The translations under genes were made by a program, and so were the position numbers. The notes beneath the pieces are model-generated. The model made no database searches. It worked only from the letters and a program-made list of their open reading frames with translations, and had not been told where the DNA came from. From an uncultured Slackia sp. (lineage in GTDB: Bacteria > Actinomycetota > Coriobacteriia > Coriobacteriales > Eggerthellaceae), in contig NZ_CAUHPG010000005.1 in the NCBI RefSeq assembly GCF_959608125.1, positions 1 to 64,000 on the forward strand: a stretch of DNA of 64,000 bases, given 5' to 3'. This document shows positions 18,695 through 27,644 of the stretch, piece after piece. Every line of letters begins with the position of its first letter. The stretch's first letter is position 1.

Positions 18695-18783
18695 TCAATG
18701 TAGCACGATATAACGAACGCGAGCTCCAAGGGCACCGCAGGCTTACCGTACATCCATAGAAGCAGAAGGCGATGCCTTATGCG

Positions 18784-20202
18784 TTATTCGGCGGCGGGAG
18801 CCTCTTCATCGGAGGCGTCGGCCTTCTTGGAGGCCTTCTTGGCAGAAGCCTTCTTCGCAGGCTTCTCCTCTTTCTCCTCGGCAGCAGGAGTCTCGACCTC
18901 TTCGACGTCGGCCTCGGCGAGCAGAGCCTCGAGAGCCTTGCCGCGCATGATGCCCTCGCGGACGATGTGCAGACGGCCCTGAGCCTTCCACTCTTCGTAG
19001 AGAGCGTCGGGATCCTGAGCGCCGCTATTCTTGAACTCCTCGACGATTTCCTCATCGGAAACCTCGATGCCGGCATGACGCGCCCAAGCGTCGAGAGCCA
19101 GGTTCTGCTTAACGGCGTCGACAGCCTGGAGCTTGACGTCTTCCTTGAATTTGTCGGCCGTGATGTCCTGGGCCTTCAGGTAGGCGTCGAGCGTGGCGCC
19201 CTGGTTCTGCAGCTGAGTGAAGAAGTTCTGCAGCAGGTCGCGCTCGGCCTCTTCGGCCATAACCGCAGGAACCTCGCCGATCAGGCGCTCCTGCAGAGCG
19301 AACAGGGCGTTGTTCTCCATGATGCGGGGAATGATGTCGCCCTTCTGCTGCTCGATGGATTCGCCCATGCGGACGCGCAGCTCGGCGACGTCGGCGAAGC
19401 CCAGGGTCTCCTTGACCCACTCGTCAGTGACCTCGGGGGCAATCTTCTTCTTGACGGCCTTGATTTCGACCTCGAAGGTGACTTCCTCGGTCTTGTCCTT
19501 GAGGATGGACGTCATCATGCAGGGATTTTCGGCGACATTGAGGGTGATGCTCTTGGTCTCGCCCTTCTTCATGCCCAGCAGAGCCTCGTCGAAAGCTGCG
19601 GGGAACAGGCCCTGACCCAGCTCGTAGAGACGGTCCTCGGCACCCAGGGACTCCATGACCTCGCCCTTATCGTCCTTGACGACCAGGGTGATCTCGACGC
19701 TGTTCTCCTGCTTGACCTTGGTGTTGGCGGGAGCGTTCTTGTAGTCGTAGTAGTAGTTGCCCAGGGCCTCGATCTGCTCGTCGATTTCGGCCTCAGAGGC
19801 CTTCTTGAACGGAACCTCGATGTGCACGGGGGAATAATCGGAAAGTTCGAGCTCGGGCTTGACCTCGAACTCCGCGGAGAACGTGAAGTCTTTGCCCTCT
19901 TCGACCAGACCCTCGACGTCGCCGAACTTCGGCTGGGAGATCATATTCAGGTCGTTCTCATCGACGGCCAGGGGGAAGCTCTCGTTCAGCAGTTCGTCGG
20001 TGACGGTGGAGCGGACGGCGTCTTTGCCCAGGTTGCTGTCGATGACAGGGCGCGGCACATGGCCGGGACGGAATCCGGGGAAACGGTACTTAGCACCGAA
20101 ATCCTTGTAGGTCTTCTTGATGCGAGCGTCGATCTCGGCAGCCTCGATGGTCACCGTGAGCTTGGTGGCACCGGACTCGAGAACCTCTACCTTCGTTTTC
20201 AA
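18784..20202 (-). CDS. tig: Trigger factor
   Basis: Ribosome-associated chaperone and prolyl isomerase. The 472-residue protein has the ribosome-binding loop FPGFRPGHVPR (about 42-52) close to the canonical GFRxGKxP, an FKBP-like domain in the middle and a helical C-terminal chaperone region. The last 45 residues are rich in Lys, Ala and Glu, a tail common in high-GC Gram-positives. The start is TTG 20202, placed just behind GGAGGATAGAG. It lies directly downstream of tRNA-Leu and upstream of clpPX, the standard tig-clpP-clpX neighbourhood. Confidence 0.95.
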   Translation of the reverse strand: MKTKVEVLESGATKLTVTIEAAEIDARIKKTYKDFGAKYRFPGFRPGHVPRPVIDSNLGKDAVRSTVTDELLNESFPLAVDENDLNMISQPKFGDVEGLVEEGKDFTFSAEFEVKPELELSDYSPVHIEVPFKKASEAEIDEQIEALGNYYYDYKNAPANTKVKQENSVEITLVVKDDKGEVMESLGAEDRLYELGQGLFPAAFDEALLGMKKGETKSITLNVAENPCMMTSILKDKTEEVTFEVEIKAVKKKIAPEVTDEWVKETLGFADVAELRVRMGESIEQQKGDIIPRIMENNALFALQERLIGEVPAVMAEEAERDLLQNFFTQLQNQGATLDAYLKAQDITADKFKEDVKLQAVDAVKQNLALDAWARHAGIEVSDEEIVEEFKNSGAQDPDALYEEWKAQGRLHIVREGIMRGKALEALLAEADVEEVETPAAEEKEEKPAKKASAKKASKKADASDEEAPAAE

Positions 20203-20284
20203 CTCTATCCTCCATCTGAGTCTTGCTCAGTCCGTCCGAAGACGAACATGTTACCTATGGCAAACGCCGTCGCGTAAGCGCGGA

Positions 20285-20370
20285 TGGTGCGGGCGAAAGG
20301 ACTTGAACCTTCACGGGGGTTGCCCACCAGAACCTAAATCTGGCGCGTCTGCCAATTCCGCCACGCCCGC
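20285..20370 (-). tRNA. tRNA-Leu (anticodon UAG), CCA encoded
   Basis: On the minus strand a complete class II tRNA of 86 bases runs from GCGGGCG to CGCCCGC, then discriminator A and encoded CCA. The anticodon stem CCAGA/TCTGG holds the loop TTTAGGT, so the anticodon is UAG and it reads CUN leucine codons. A long variable arm and the T-loop GGTTCAAGTCC are present. It lies 82 bases upstream of tig. Confidence 0.96.
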
Positions 20371-20498
20371 ACTCTTGCATCCCCTTTCGGGACACGCAAC
20401 AGCACATGATAGCAAAAACAGCCGCTTTAGTGGAGAAGCAGCATCAATTCCATAGCAAGCATGGCCTATTCCCAGCCAAAACCCGCCGCAACGCCGCC

Positions 20499-22580
20499 CT
20501 AGACCTTATCTTCCAAGTCAAGCTGCATGAGATGCACGTTCTCTCGCATCATCTTCGCGGTGCCGCGATTGATGCGTCCCGCCTCGTACATATCCTGAAT
20601 ATGGTCGAGCTCGAGGGCGCATGCCAAACGCCGCATCTCCGTCGCCTTGTCTTCGGCCCGGGCGGCAGCCGCCACGCCGCGACCCGCGCGCCTGACGCGG
20701 CGCAGATCGCGCTGCACCTCGACCATGAGCGCGCTGACGTGCTCGGTCCTATACGCCGGATCGTCCAGCCTCACGCGAAGCCTGGAAAGCACGTATTCGA
20801 AAGCCTTGGCCTGGAATTCGCGCATTTCCGCCTCTTCTTGGGACGACGTCCTCAAAAGATTCTTATCGTGCAACGCACGCTTGACCGAGCGCGCCACCAG
20901 GTCGAGCCTGCTTCGCGCGATGCCGATCAGCCATAGCACATTGCGTTCATGGCACACGAGATCCATCTCCTGACGCACGCGCCGCAGAAGACGATAGCCG
21001 ACCACCGGGGACACCGTGTCCTCTTCGAGGGCGGTGAGAATGAACTCCTGCTCCCACTCGAGCGCCTGCATGCGCAAGCACGAATCGTCGTCTTCGTATC
21101 CCGTACCCTGTTTGATGCGGTCGATGCGGTCGTTATACTGCTTCATGACCACCTGCGTCGCACGGCGGTTCTCACGATTCTGGCGTGCAGCAAGGTCCTC
21201 GATCACGAGGCGCAACACCTCGATCGAAGCCTGGATGTCGGTTTCGTAGACACGCGCCTCGTCCTTGTCGGGAAGCAGGAGCGGCAGCACGAAATTCGCC
21301 AGAAGCAGCGTGACCAGAATCACGCCGCTGGCAAGGAAAATCAAGAAATCGCGCTGGGAAAACGCCCCGCCCGCCGCATCGATCGAGTACGGCAACGTGA
21401 ACATGATCGATAAAGTGACGGCGCCCTTCGGGCCGGCAAGAGCCATGGCGCATGCCTCGACCATCGAGTCCTTCGTCAACAAGCGGACGGAACGCATAAC
21501 GCCTTTCACTTGCTCAGGCGTGCCTCCGCTGTTGCGCTGCTCGTTACGGGCGGTCTGCTTGCGCCCGATATAGCTGAGCGCGACAAACCATGCCACACGC
21601 ACGCCGATCACGACGGCCGCAAGCAGCAGGACGAGCGCGATGAGCTCGGGATTGCTGACCGAACGGTCTTCCCATGTATCGGACATGGCATGGGGAAGCT
21701 GCACGCCGAGAAGCACGAACACGATGCCGTTGAGCACGAATCCGAGCACCTTCCACACGCTGGCAGAGACGATTTTCATGCGGGCTATGTTGGGCCCGAT
21801 GCTACGGTTCCGGAACATAGACCCCGAAAGGCCCGCGGCAACGACGGCGAGGATGCCGGAAACATGCAGCTCCTCGGCGACGAGAAACACGAGAAACGGC
21901 GTCAAAACCTCGAACAACACGTGAAACGTCGTATCCTCAAGGCCGAAATCACGCACGCGCGAAGCGACGAAGGCCAGCACGGCAGCGCATATCAAGCCGA
22001 TGGCGATGCCGCCGAAGAAGCTCACGAAAAACGTCGTGGCGGCATCGAGCATCGAAAAGGTGCCGGTAGTCAGCGCCGCCACGGCGAACTGGAACGATAC
22101 GACGCCCGAAGCGTCGTTGATCAAGGACTCGCCCGACAACAGGACCTCTTGGCGCTTGTTCAACGAAGCACGCTGCGAAAGCGACGCCACGGCAACGGCG
22201 TCGGTCGGGCCGAGCGCGGCGCCGAGGGCGAACGCGGCCGCGAGCGGGATGCTAGGCTGCACGAAGTTGAGCACGAAGCCCACCACGAGCATCGCGACCA
22301 CCACCAGGCCAACGGCAAGCGATACGATAACCGTGCGATTCGACCAGAGAGACACCTTGTCCACCTGGCGCGCCTCATCATAAAGCAGAGGGGCGATGAA
22401 TAGTACCAAGAACAGTTCGGGGTCGATGGTGAAATTCGACGTCGTGAACCCCCACAGGGCTATGATCGCGCCGAGGGCGATCTGGATAAGAGGCGTCGAG
22501 ACCCCTCGAACGAGCTGGTTGATGACCGCGGAAATGACCACGGCCACAGCGAGGATGAGGATGAAGCTGAACGTCGTCAT
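20499..22580 (-). CDS. CPA1-family Na+/H+ antiporter (NhaP type)
   Basis: Membrane antiporter exchanging sodium or potassium for protons. The 693-residue protein has about 12 hydrophobic segments in residues 1-430, with the CPA1 ion-site motifs GPTDAVAVASL and SGESLINDASGVV (the ND pair) and a later GPKGAVTLSI. The remaining 250 or so residues form a charged cytosolic tail, longer than in the minimal members and likely regulatory. ATG 22580 lies 3 bases after the lipid-kinase stop, so the two genes are probably co-transcribed. Confidence 0.9.
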   Translation of the reverse strand: MTTFSFILILAVAVVISAVINQLVRGVSTPLIQIALGAIIALWGFTTSNFTIDPELFLVLFIAPLLYDEARQVDKVSLWSNRTVIVSLAVGLVVVAMLVVGFVLNFVQPSIPLAAAFALGAALGPTDAVAVASLSQRASLNKRQEVLLSGESLINDASGVVSFQFAVAALTTGTFSMLDAATTFFVSFFGGIAIGLICAAVLAFVASRVRDFGLEDTTFHVLFEVLTPFLVFLVAEELHVSGILAVVAAGLSGSMFRNRSIGPNIARMKIVSASVWKVLGFVLNGIVFVLLGVQLPHAMSDTWEDRSVSNPELIALVLLLAAVVIGVRVAWFVALSYIGRKQTARNEQRNSGGTPEQVKGVMRSVRLLTKDSMVEACAMALAGPKGAVTLSIMFTLPYSIDAAGGAFSQRDFLIFLASGVILVTLLLANFVLPLLLPDKDEARVYETDIQASIEVLRLVIEDLAARQNRENRRATQVVMKQYNDRIDRIKQGTGYEDDDSCLRMQALEWEQEFILTALEEDTVSPVVGYRLLRRVRQEMDLVCHERNVLWLIGIARSRLDLVARSVKRALHDKNLLRTSSQEEAEMREFQAKAFEYVLSRLRVRLDDPAYRTEHVSALMVEVQRDLRRVRRAGRGVAAAARAEDKATEMRRLACALELDHIQDMYEAGRINRGTAKMMRENVHLMQLDLEDKV

Positions 22581-22583
22581 ACG

Positions 22584-23513
22584 TCAGGCCCTTCGGTCGA
22601 GGAAAAGAACATCGATTTCGCGCGGAAGGATCGAGATGTCGAAACGGTCGCCGACGATGCGCTCGCCGTCGACCTGTGCAGGCGGAGGCGATGCGAAAGA
22701 GACCGTCAGCCGCTCGGCGCGACAAAACGAAAGCACATCGGTGCTTCCTGTGTGCCTCCCATCCTTCGCCTTGAGAAAAAGCCGCGCTGCGCGGGCGAAG
22801 CCGATCGGCGGATGCGCGATGCAGCAGTCGAACGCGCCATCGAACGGATCGGCCTCGGGGCAGATCGCGAAACCGCCGCCGTAGGTGGGGCCGATCTGCA
22901 CCGCGAACAGAAACATCGACGAACGCTCGGACGCCGCGCCGTCGATCGACAGCTCGTACGGGTACTCGTCGCGATGGAACACGAGCTGCTCTATGCCTTC
23001 CTCGAGAAACAGCCTTGTTCCCATATGGCCGGTCTTGACCCTGCGCTCGTGCGTACCGAGCGCGATGGCCGCGTCGAGGCCGAACGAAAGCGTCTGCATG
23101 AAAGGCGTGCCGTTCACGATTCCCACATCGACGGCACGCGGCACGGCCCTCGACAAGGCAGCGAACGCCGCATCGAATGCGAACGGCATGCCGAGCGTAC
23201 GAGCGTAATCGTTGCCGTTCCCGCACGGAACGAGCCCGAGAACCGGACGCTGGTCGCGCGGAATCTCGAGAAGACCTGCGACCGTCTCATGCACCACGCC
23301 GTCTCCCCCCACCACGACGACGGTGTCGTAAGAGCCGGCCGAAGCCGCAAGCACCCGGGCATGTCCCGGCTCGCGGGTGGTTTCGATGGAAAGAGACCGG
23401 AACGGCGAGGCGTCGGATGCTCCCGCATATCTAAGAAACGCCGCACCTCGGGCGCCGTTGCCGTTCTGGGCGGCAGGGTTCACGATTGCCAAAGCGTTTC
23501 CGAGACGACGCAC
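22584..23513 (-). CDS. Diacylglycerol kinase-family lipid kinase
   Basis: Soluble lipid kinase of the DagK/YegS family. The 309-residue protein begins with the AIVNPAAQNG motif (compare NPxSG). It carries GGDGVVHETVAGL (about 69-81) and the following PCGNGNDYAR, the nucleotide and substrate motifs of the family. The C-terminal beta domain ends in a VDGE-like segment (QVDGERIVG). The start is GTG 23513 behind AAGGGG. The natural lipid cannot be told from sequence; diacylglycerol or a related phospholipid precursor is likely. Confidence 0.88.
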   Translation of the reverse strand: MRRLGNALAIVNPAAQNGNGARGAAFLRYAGASDASPFRSLSIETTREPGHARVLAASAGSYDTVVVVGGDGVVHETVAGLLEIPRDQRPVLGLVPCGNGNDYARTLGMPFAFDAAFAALSRAVPRAVDVGIVNGTPFMQTLSFGLDAAIALGTHERRVKTGHMGTRLFLEEGIEQLVFHRDEYPYELSIDGAASERSSMFLFAVQIGPTYGGGFAICPEADPFDGAFDCCIAHPPIGFARAARLFLKAKDGRHTGSTDVLSFCRAERLTVSFASPPPAQVDGERIVGDRFDISILPREIDVLFLDRRA

Positions 23514-23631
23514 GAAACGACCCCTTCCCTTTCCTTCTCACAATGCATCCGTTGCATTATACGGCGAGCGCGCCCGCGATTCTTTCCGCACGAAACGATG
23601 TGCGACGTTTCTTCGAAACCCGCCGATACGA

Positions 23632-23661
23632 CGAAGGCGCGGCCTGAACGCCGCGCCTTCG
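23632..23661. terminator. Hairpin after mtnN (possible terminator)
   Basis: A perfect 12-bp stem CGAAGGCGCGGC/GCCGCGCCTTCG (23632-23643 with 23650-23661). It lies 42 bases past the mtnN stop. No T-tract follows on either strand, so termination may be inefficient. Confidence 0.55.
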
Positions 23662-23702
23662 CATGCTTATCCGGTATTCCGATCGATGAGAACGTCGGTT
23701 CG

Positions 23703-24395
23703 CTAACCTTGATTCACAAACGCTTTCACGAGCGATTCGGTGAAATCGCAAGCGAGCACCGAGGCCTTGGCGCTGTTGATCTCGTAATTGCCGAAGCCGT
23801 CGTGCTCCGCCGTGTCGGTGATGCCGCGCACTGACACGAACGCCACGCCGTTCGCGAAGCACGCCTGGGCCATGGCGGCGCTTTCCATATCGACCGCAAG
23901 AGGGTCGTGACGCGCAATCACATCGCCGCGGCACTCGTCGTCGATGAACTGCTCGCCCGAGACCATCGCGCCGAAACGCACGGGAGCCTCGAAGCCGTCG
24001 GCTGCGTCGCGAGCCGCATCCAAGAGGGCGGGGTCGGCCTCGAACACGCCGCCCGGATAGTACGGGTACGAATCGACGAGCACCATCTGGGCATCGACGT
24101 CATGATGGCAGAACGTGGCGCCGACGACGATATCGAACAGGTCGAGAGACGGATCCATGCCGCCCGCCGTGCCCGCGTTCACCAGGGTGTCGACCCCGTA
24201 ACGGTCGATGAGCATCTGGGCGACCATGGCGGCGTTGGTCTTGCCCACGCCGCAGCATGCCAACACGACCGGCACGCCGGCGAATTCGCCCTCATGCACG
24301 TCGACCAGGGCCGCATGCTCGGTCTTTTTCGCGCCGAGCTTCTCGATGAAAGGCGTCGCCTCGGTCTTCGTGGCGCAGATGATTCCGAGAGCCAT
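23703..24395 (-). CDS. mtnN: 5'-methylthioadenosine / S-adenosylhomocysteine nucleosidase
   Basis: Hydrolyses MTA and SAH to adenine and a thioribose sugar, in methionine recycling. The 230-residue protein has the purine-nucleosidase fold with CGVGKTNAAMVAQ, NAGTAGG, the DMESAAMAQ motif (Met/Glu contact the ribose) and the catalytic Asp in GITDTA. It is 3 bases after rsfS at the end of the obg-proBA-nadD-yqeK-rsfS string, an unusual but coherent tail for this operon. Confidence 0.93.
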   Translation of the reverse strand: MALGIICATKTEATPFIEKLGAKKTEHAALVDVHEGEFAGVPVVLACCGVGKTNAAMVAQMLIDRYGVDTLVNAGTAGGMDPSLDLFDIVVGATFCHHDVDAQMVLVDSYPYYPGGVFEADPALLDAARDAADGFEAPVRFGAMVSGEQFIDDECRGDVIARHDPLAVDMESAAMAQACFANGVAFVSVRGITDTAEHDGFGNYEINSAKASVLACDFTESLVKAFVNQG

Positions 24396-24398
24396 CGC

Positions 24399-24788
24399 CT
24401 ACTCCTCCTGGGCGGCGTCGGCCTCGGAGACGAATTCGACGAGCGGAGCGTCGTTCCAGATCTCTTCGAGACGATAGTAGTCGCGACCCTCGGGCTGGAA
24501 CACATGGACCACGAAATCGCCGTAGTCCTGCAAGGCCCAGAAGCCCTCCTGCGCGCCTTCGACGCTGTAGGGCTTCACGCCCGCTTCTTTGATTTCGGCT
24601 TCTTCGATCGCGTCGAGCACGGCGTCGATCTGGCGGTTGTTCTGAGCGGTCACGATGACGAAGAAATCGGTGATGCTCGACAGCTCGCGCACGTCCTGGA
24701 TCATGATGTCGGTGGCCTTCTTGGAATCGGCCGCGCGGGCCGCGATCAGGGCCTTCTCGACCGAGGGGAGTCCTTTGTCCTGTGCCAT
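24399..24788 (-). CDS. rsfS: Ribosome silencing factor RsfS
   Basis: Binds ribosomal protein L14 and blocks joining of the subunits in starved cells. The 129-residue protein has the conserved pattern KKATDIMIQDVRELSSITDFF followed by the typical NRQIDAV and YDFGDFVVHVF-like stretch (here LQDYGDFVVHVF). The acidic C-terminus is variable. It lies in the usual nadD-yqeK-rsfS order. Confidence 0.95.
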   Translation of the reverse strand: MAQDKGLPSVEKALIAARAADSKKATDIMIQDVRELSSITDFFVIVTAQNNRQIDAVLDAIEEAEIKEAGVKPYSVEGAQEGFWALQDYGDFVVHVFQPEGRDYYRLEEIWNDAPLVEFVSEADAAQEE

Positions 24789-24843
24789 GTAGCTAATGGT
24801 CCTTTCGTTTTTTCGAATGCGGGTTCAGACGCCCGCATGTCTT

Positions 24844-25515
24844 TTACTCTATGACGATGACGCGCGGTCCGCGGGAACGGGGCGCGTCGGGCGCTGCCTG
24901 GGAAGCGCCTGCGTCGGCCTGGGGCTCGAGACGCTGCGCGCGCTCGGCCACCAAGACGTTCCAGACGTCGAGGGAGTCGGGATGCACCGGCAGCCCCGCC
25001 TCGATAAGGTAGACGAGCGTCGAGCCGTACGTCATGAAGAACAACTCGTCGAGCGACACCTCGCCCACCGCCTCGCGCAAAGGAGCGACGTCGCCGAAAG
25101 TACGGCCCGGCTCGATGATATCGGCGATGAAGACGATCTTATCGAGGTCGGTCATATCGGTCGCGCCGCACGTATGGCGCCCGACCGCCTGCAGAACCTC
25201 GGCCGAAAGTTCGGGAAACTCTTCCTGCAGCGAATACGGCGCGGTCAGCGCATGAAGCACGCCCGGCATCTGCTTGCGCACGGCCTTCGGGGCGAGCTTG
25301 TGCTTTTTCGCCAGACGCTTGAGCTCCTTGAACGAGAGCGCCTTGTCCCAATCGTGCAGAAGGCCCGCGACGGCGGCGTCGTTCTCGTCCGCTCCGTAAA
25401 TGCGGGCGAGCTGCTCGGCCGTCTGGGAAACGCCCATGGAATGCAGGTAGCGCGACGGCTTCACGCGCCCCTCGAGACGCCTGCGCATCTCTTCGAATCT
25501 ATCGGGATCGATCAT
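24844..25515 (-). CDS. yqeK: HD-domain nucleotide hydrolase YqeK (symmetrical Ap4A hydrolase)
   Basis: Family members hydrolyse diadenosine tetraphosphate. The 223-residue protein has the HD pattern: RYLHSMGV, then GLLHDWDKAL, later VGRHTCG and IVFIADIIEPGR. The C-terminal 30 residues are Ala/Pro-rich and ornament the domain. ATG 25515 has GGAAGGAAGC upstream; longer in-frame starts lie inside nadD or in spacer. It is in the canonical position between nadD and rsfS. Confidence 0.92.
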   Translation of the reverse strand: MIDPDRFEEMRRRLEGRVKPSRYLHSMGVSQTAEQLARIYGADENDAAVAGLLHDWDKALSFKELKRLAKKHKLAPKAVRKQMPGVLHALTAPYSLQEEFPELSAEVLQAVGRHTCGATDMTDLDKIVFIADIIEPGRTFGDVAPLREAVGEVSLDELFFMTYGSTLVYLIEAGLPVHPDSLDVWNVLVAERAQRLEPQADAGASQAAPDAPRSRGPRVIVIE

Positions 25516-25600
25516 CGACCGCTTCCTTCCTTGCAATGACGCGCCGGCCGCGCACGGCGGGCAATGCCCGCGAAAGCGCGAAGCCGGCGAAAACGGGGCG

Positions 25601-26302
25601 CTATGCGCGGCCCCGGTACAATCCGTGGTTTTCGACGTAGTCTGCCACAACCTGCGGCACCAGATAGCGTATCGAACGCCCCGAGCGCACTTTCTCCCTC
25701 AAATCAGTGGAAGAAACGGCGAGGGCCGTGGCTTCGATGACGGACACGTGGCGGATGGCCGCATGCGTGAGCATGTAGCGGCGACGCGCGTCGTCGATTT
25801 CGTATCCGGGACGCGAGACCGCGACGAGGCGCGCCATGCGGGCGAGCTCCGTCGCATCGCGCCACTCCAAAATCCGATGCATGGCGTCGGCACCCGAGAT
25901 GAAGTACAGCTCGACATTGTCAGGGTAATGCGCACGCAACGCCCGCAGCGTGTCGACGGTGTACGTTTCGCCCGCGCGATCGATTTCGAGGCGGCTCGCA
26001 TCGAAGAAAGGATTGTCCTCCACGGCGGCCTTCACCATGGCGAAACGGTCTTCAGCGGCGCTGATGCTGCGGCCGCGCTTCATCCACGGGTCTCCCGCAG
26101 GCATGAACACCACCCCGTCGAGCTCGAACACGTCGCGCACCTGCTCGGCGCACGCGAGATGCCCCACATGGATCGGATCGAACGTGCCGCCCATGATGCC
26201 GAGCCGAGCGCGGCGGCCGTCGAAGCCCAGCGCGTCGAAGCGCTCGCACACAACAGGGGCCGCGCTCTCCTCGGACGCCGCGGGAGCGGGTCCGGCAAGC
26301 AT
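25601..26302 (-). CDS. nadD: Nicotinate-nucleotide adenylyltransferase
   Basis: Adenylates nicotinate mononucleotide in NAD synthesis. The nucleotidyltransferase motif GGTFDPIHVGH lies at residues 38-48 and the C-terminal SSTDLR motif matches ISSTxIR. The 233-residue protein carries an N-terminal extension of about 33 residues (Pro/Ala-rich), because the beta strand RLGIMGG must precede the motif and the first good ATG is at 26302. That ATG is 5 bases after proA. A shorter GTG start inside the extension is possible. Confidence 0.92.
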   Translation of the reverse strand: MLAGPAPAASEESAAPVVCERFDALGFDGRRARLGIMGGTFDPIHVGHLACAEQVRDVFELDGVVFMPAGDPWMKRGRSISAAEDRFAMVKAAVEDNPFFDASRLEIDRAGETYTVDTLRALRAHYPDNVELYFISGADAMHRILEWRDATELARMARLVAVSRPGYEIDDARRRYMLTHAAIRHVSVIEATALAVSSTDLREKVRSGRSIRYLVPQVVADYVENHGLYRGRA

Positions 26303-26307
26303 ATCCA

Positions 26308-27594
26308 CTAGCCGCGCACCTGCCCGGTTCCGCGCACGACGTACTTGTACGACGTCAACGCCTCGAGGGCGAAGGGGCCGCGCACATGCAACTTCTGCGT
26401 GGAAATGCCTATTTCGGCGCCCAGGCCGAAGCATCCTCCGTCCGTAAAGCGCGTCGAGGCGTTGGCGTAAACCGCTGCAGCATCGACGCCCGCGAGGAAC
26501 TCGTCGACGGCTCCCGCGCCTGCGGCCGTCGTCTCGTCGGCGACGATGCACTCGGAATGGCCCGTGCCGTAGCGATTGATATGGTCGATCGCCTCGGACA
26601 CGCCGTCGACCGCCTTCACGCTGATTTCGAGCGCGAGATACTCGCGACTCCAATCCTCTTCGGTCGCGTCGACGAACGCAAGGGCCTCCGGAGCGCAGGC
26701 GCGGGCGCACTCGTCGCCGTGCACCATGACGCCCGCGCCCGCCAGCTCGTCGAGCATGGCGGGAAGGAAACTCTCGGCCGCCGTGCGGTCGACGAGCAGG
26801 CTCTCGCACGCGTTGCACACGCCCGTTCGCTGCGTTTTCGCGTTCATCACGATGGCACGCGCCATCGTGAAGTCGGCCGTCTCATGCACATACACGTGGC
26901 AGTTGCCCGTGCCCGTTTCGATGACGGGCACCTTGGAATGCTCGACGCAATGGCGGATGAGCCCCGCGCCGCCACGCGGGATGAGCACATCGACGATGCC
27001 GTGCAGGCCCATCAGCGCATCGGTCGCCGCGCGATCGATCGTCTCGATCGAGCAGATGCAATCGGCGGGAAGGCCGACGGTTTCGACGGCCTCGCGCAGG
27101 ACGCGCGTGAGCGCGATGTTCGAATGAAACGCCTGGGAGCCGCCACGCAGGATGCAGGCGTTGCCCGATTTAAGGCAGATACCCGCCGCGTCGGCCGTCA
27201 CGTTCGGACGCGCCTCGTACACCATGGCGACCACGCCCAAAGGCGTGGTGACGCGACGCAGGTCCATGCCGCCTTCGATAACGCGCTGCTCGACCGTGCG
27301 GTTCAACGGATCGGGCAGGCCCGCCAAAGCCTCGAGCGCCGAAGCCATGCCCTCCAGGCGGGCTTCGTCGAGCATGAGGCGATCGAGCAGGCCTTCGCTC
27401 ATGCCCGCCGCGACGCCCTGCTCCATATCGCGCGCATTGGCCTCGATGATGTCGGCGGCCTGAAGGCGCAGCGCCTTCGCCATGGCGGCAAGGGCCTCGT
27501 TTCGCTGCTGCTCGGACGCGCGAGCGAGCACGCGCGAGGCGGCGCGGGCGGCAAGGGCCGTATCGCGCACATAGGTTTCCAGTTCGCGCTCCAT
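26308..27594 (-). CDS. proA: Glutamate-5-semialdehyde dehydrogenase (gamma-glutamyl phosphate reductase)
   Basis: Second step of proline synthesis, NADPH reduction of glutamyl phosphate. The 428-residue protein is of the aldehyde-dehydrogenase superfamily, with the catalytic Cys in TGVCNACES and the conserved YEARPNVTADAA and ETGTGNCHVYV segments. ATG 27594 follows CGGAGGGAGGC. It is 50 bases after proB and 5 before nadD, in one operon. Confidence 0.96.
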   Translation of the reverse strand: MERELETYVRDTALAARAASRVLARASEQQRNEALAAMAKALRLQAADIIEANARDMEQGVAAGMSEGLLDRLMLDEARLEGMASALEALAGLPDPLNRTVEQRVIEGGMDLRRVTTPLGVVAMVYEARPNVTADAAGICLKSGNACILRGGSQAFHSNIALTRVLREAVETVGLPADCICSIETIDRAATDALMGLHGIVDVLIPRGGAGLIRHCVEHSKVPVIETGTGNCHVYVHETADFTMARAIVMNAKTQRTGVCNACESLLVDRTAAESFLPAMLDELAGAGVMVHGDECARACAPEALAFVDATEEDWSREYLALEISVKAVDGVSEAIDHINRYGTGHSECIVADETTAAGAGAVDEFLAGVDAAAVYANASTRFTDGGCFGLGAEIGISTQKLHVRGPFALEALTSYKYVVRGTGQVRG

Positions 27595-27644
27595 GGCGCC
27601 TCCCTCCGAAAACTCGGGCGCGGCATGCGCGCCCGTGGGAATCT

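Noticed and set aside
13873..18713. Long plus-strand frames opposite valS, clpX and clpP
   Set aside because: Shadows of the real genes on the minus strand, with no family match; the minus-strand products have all catalytic motifs.
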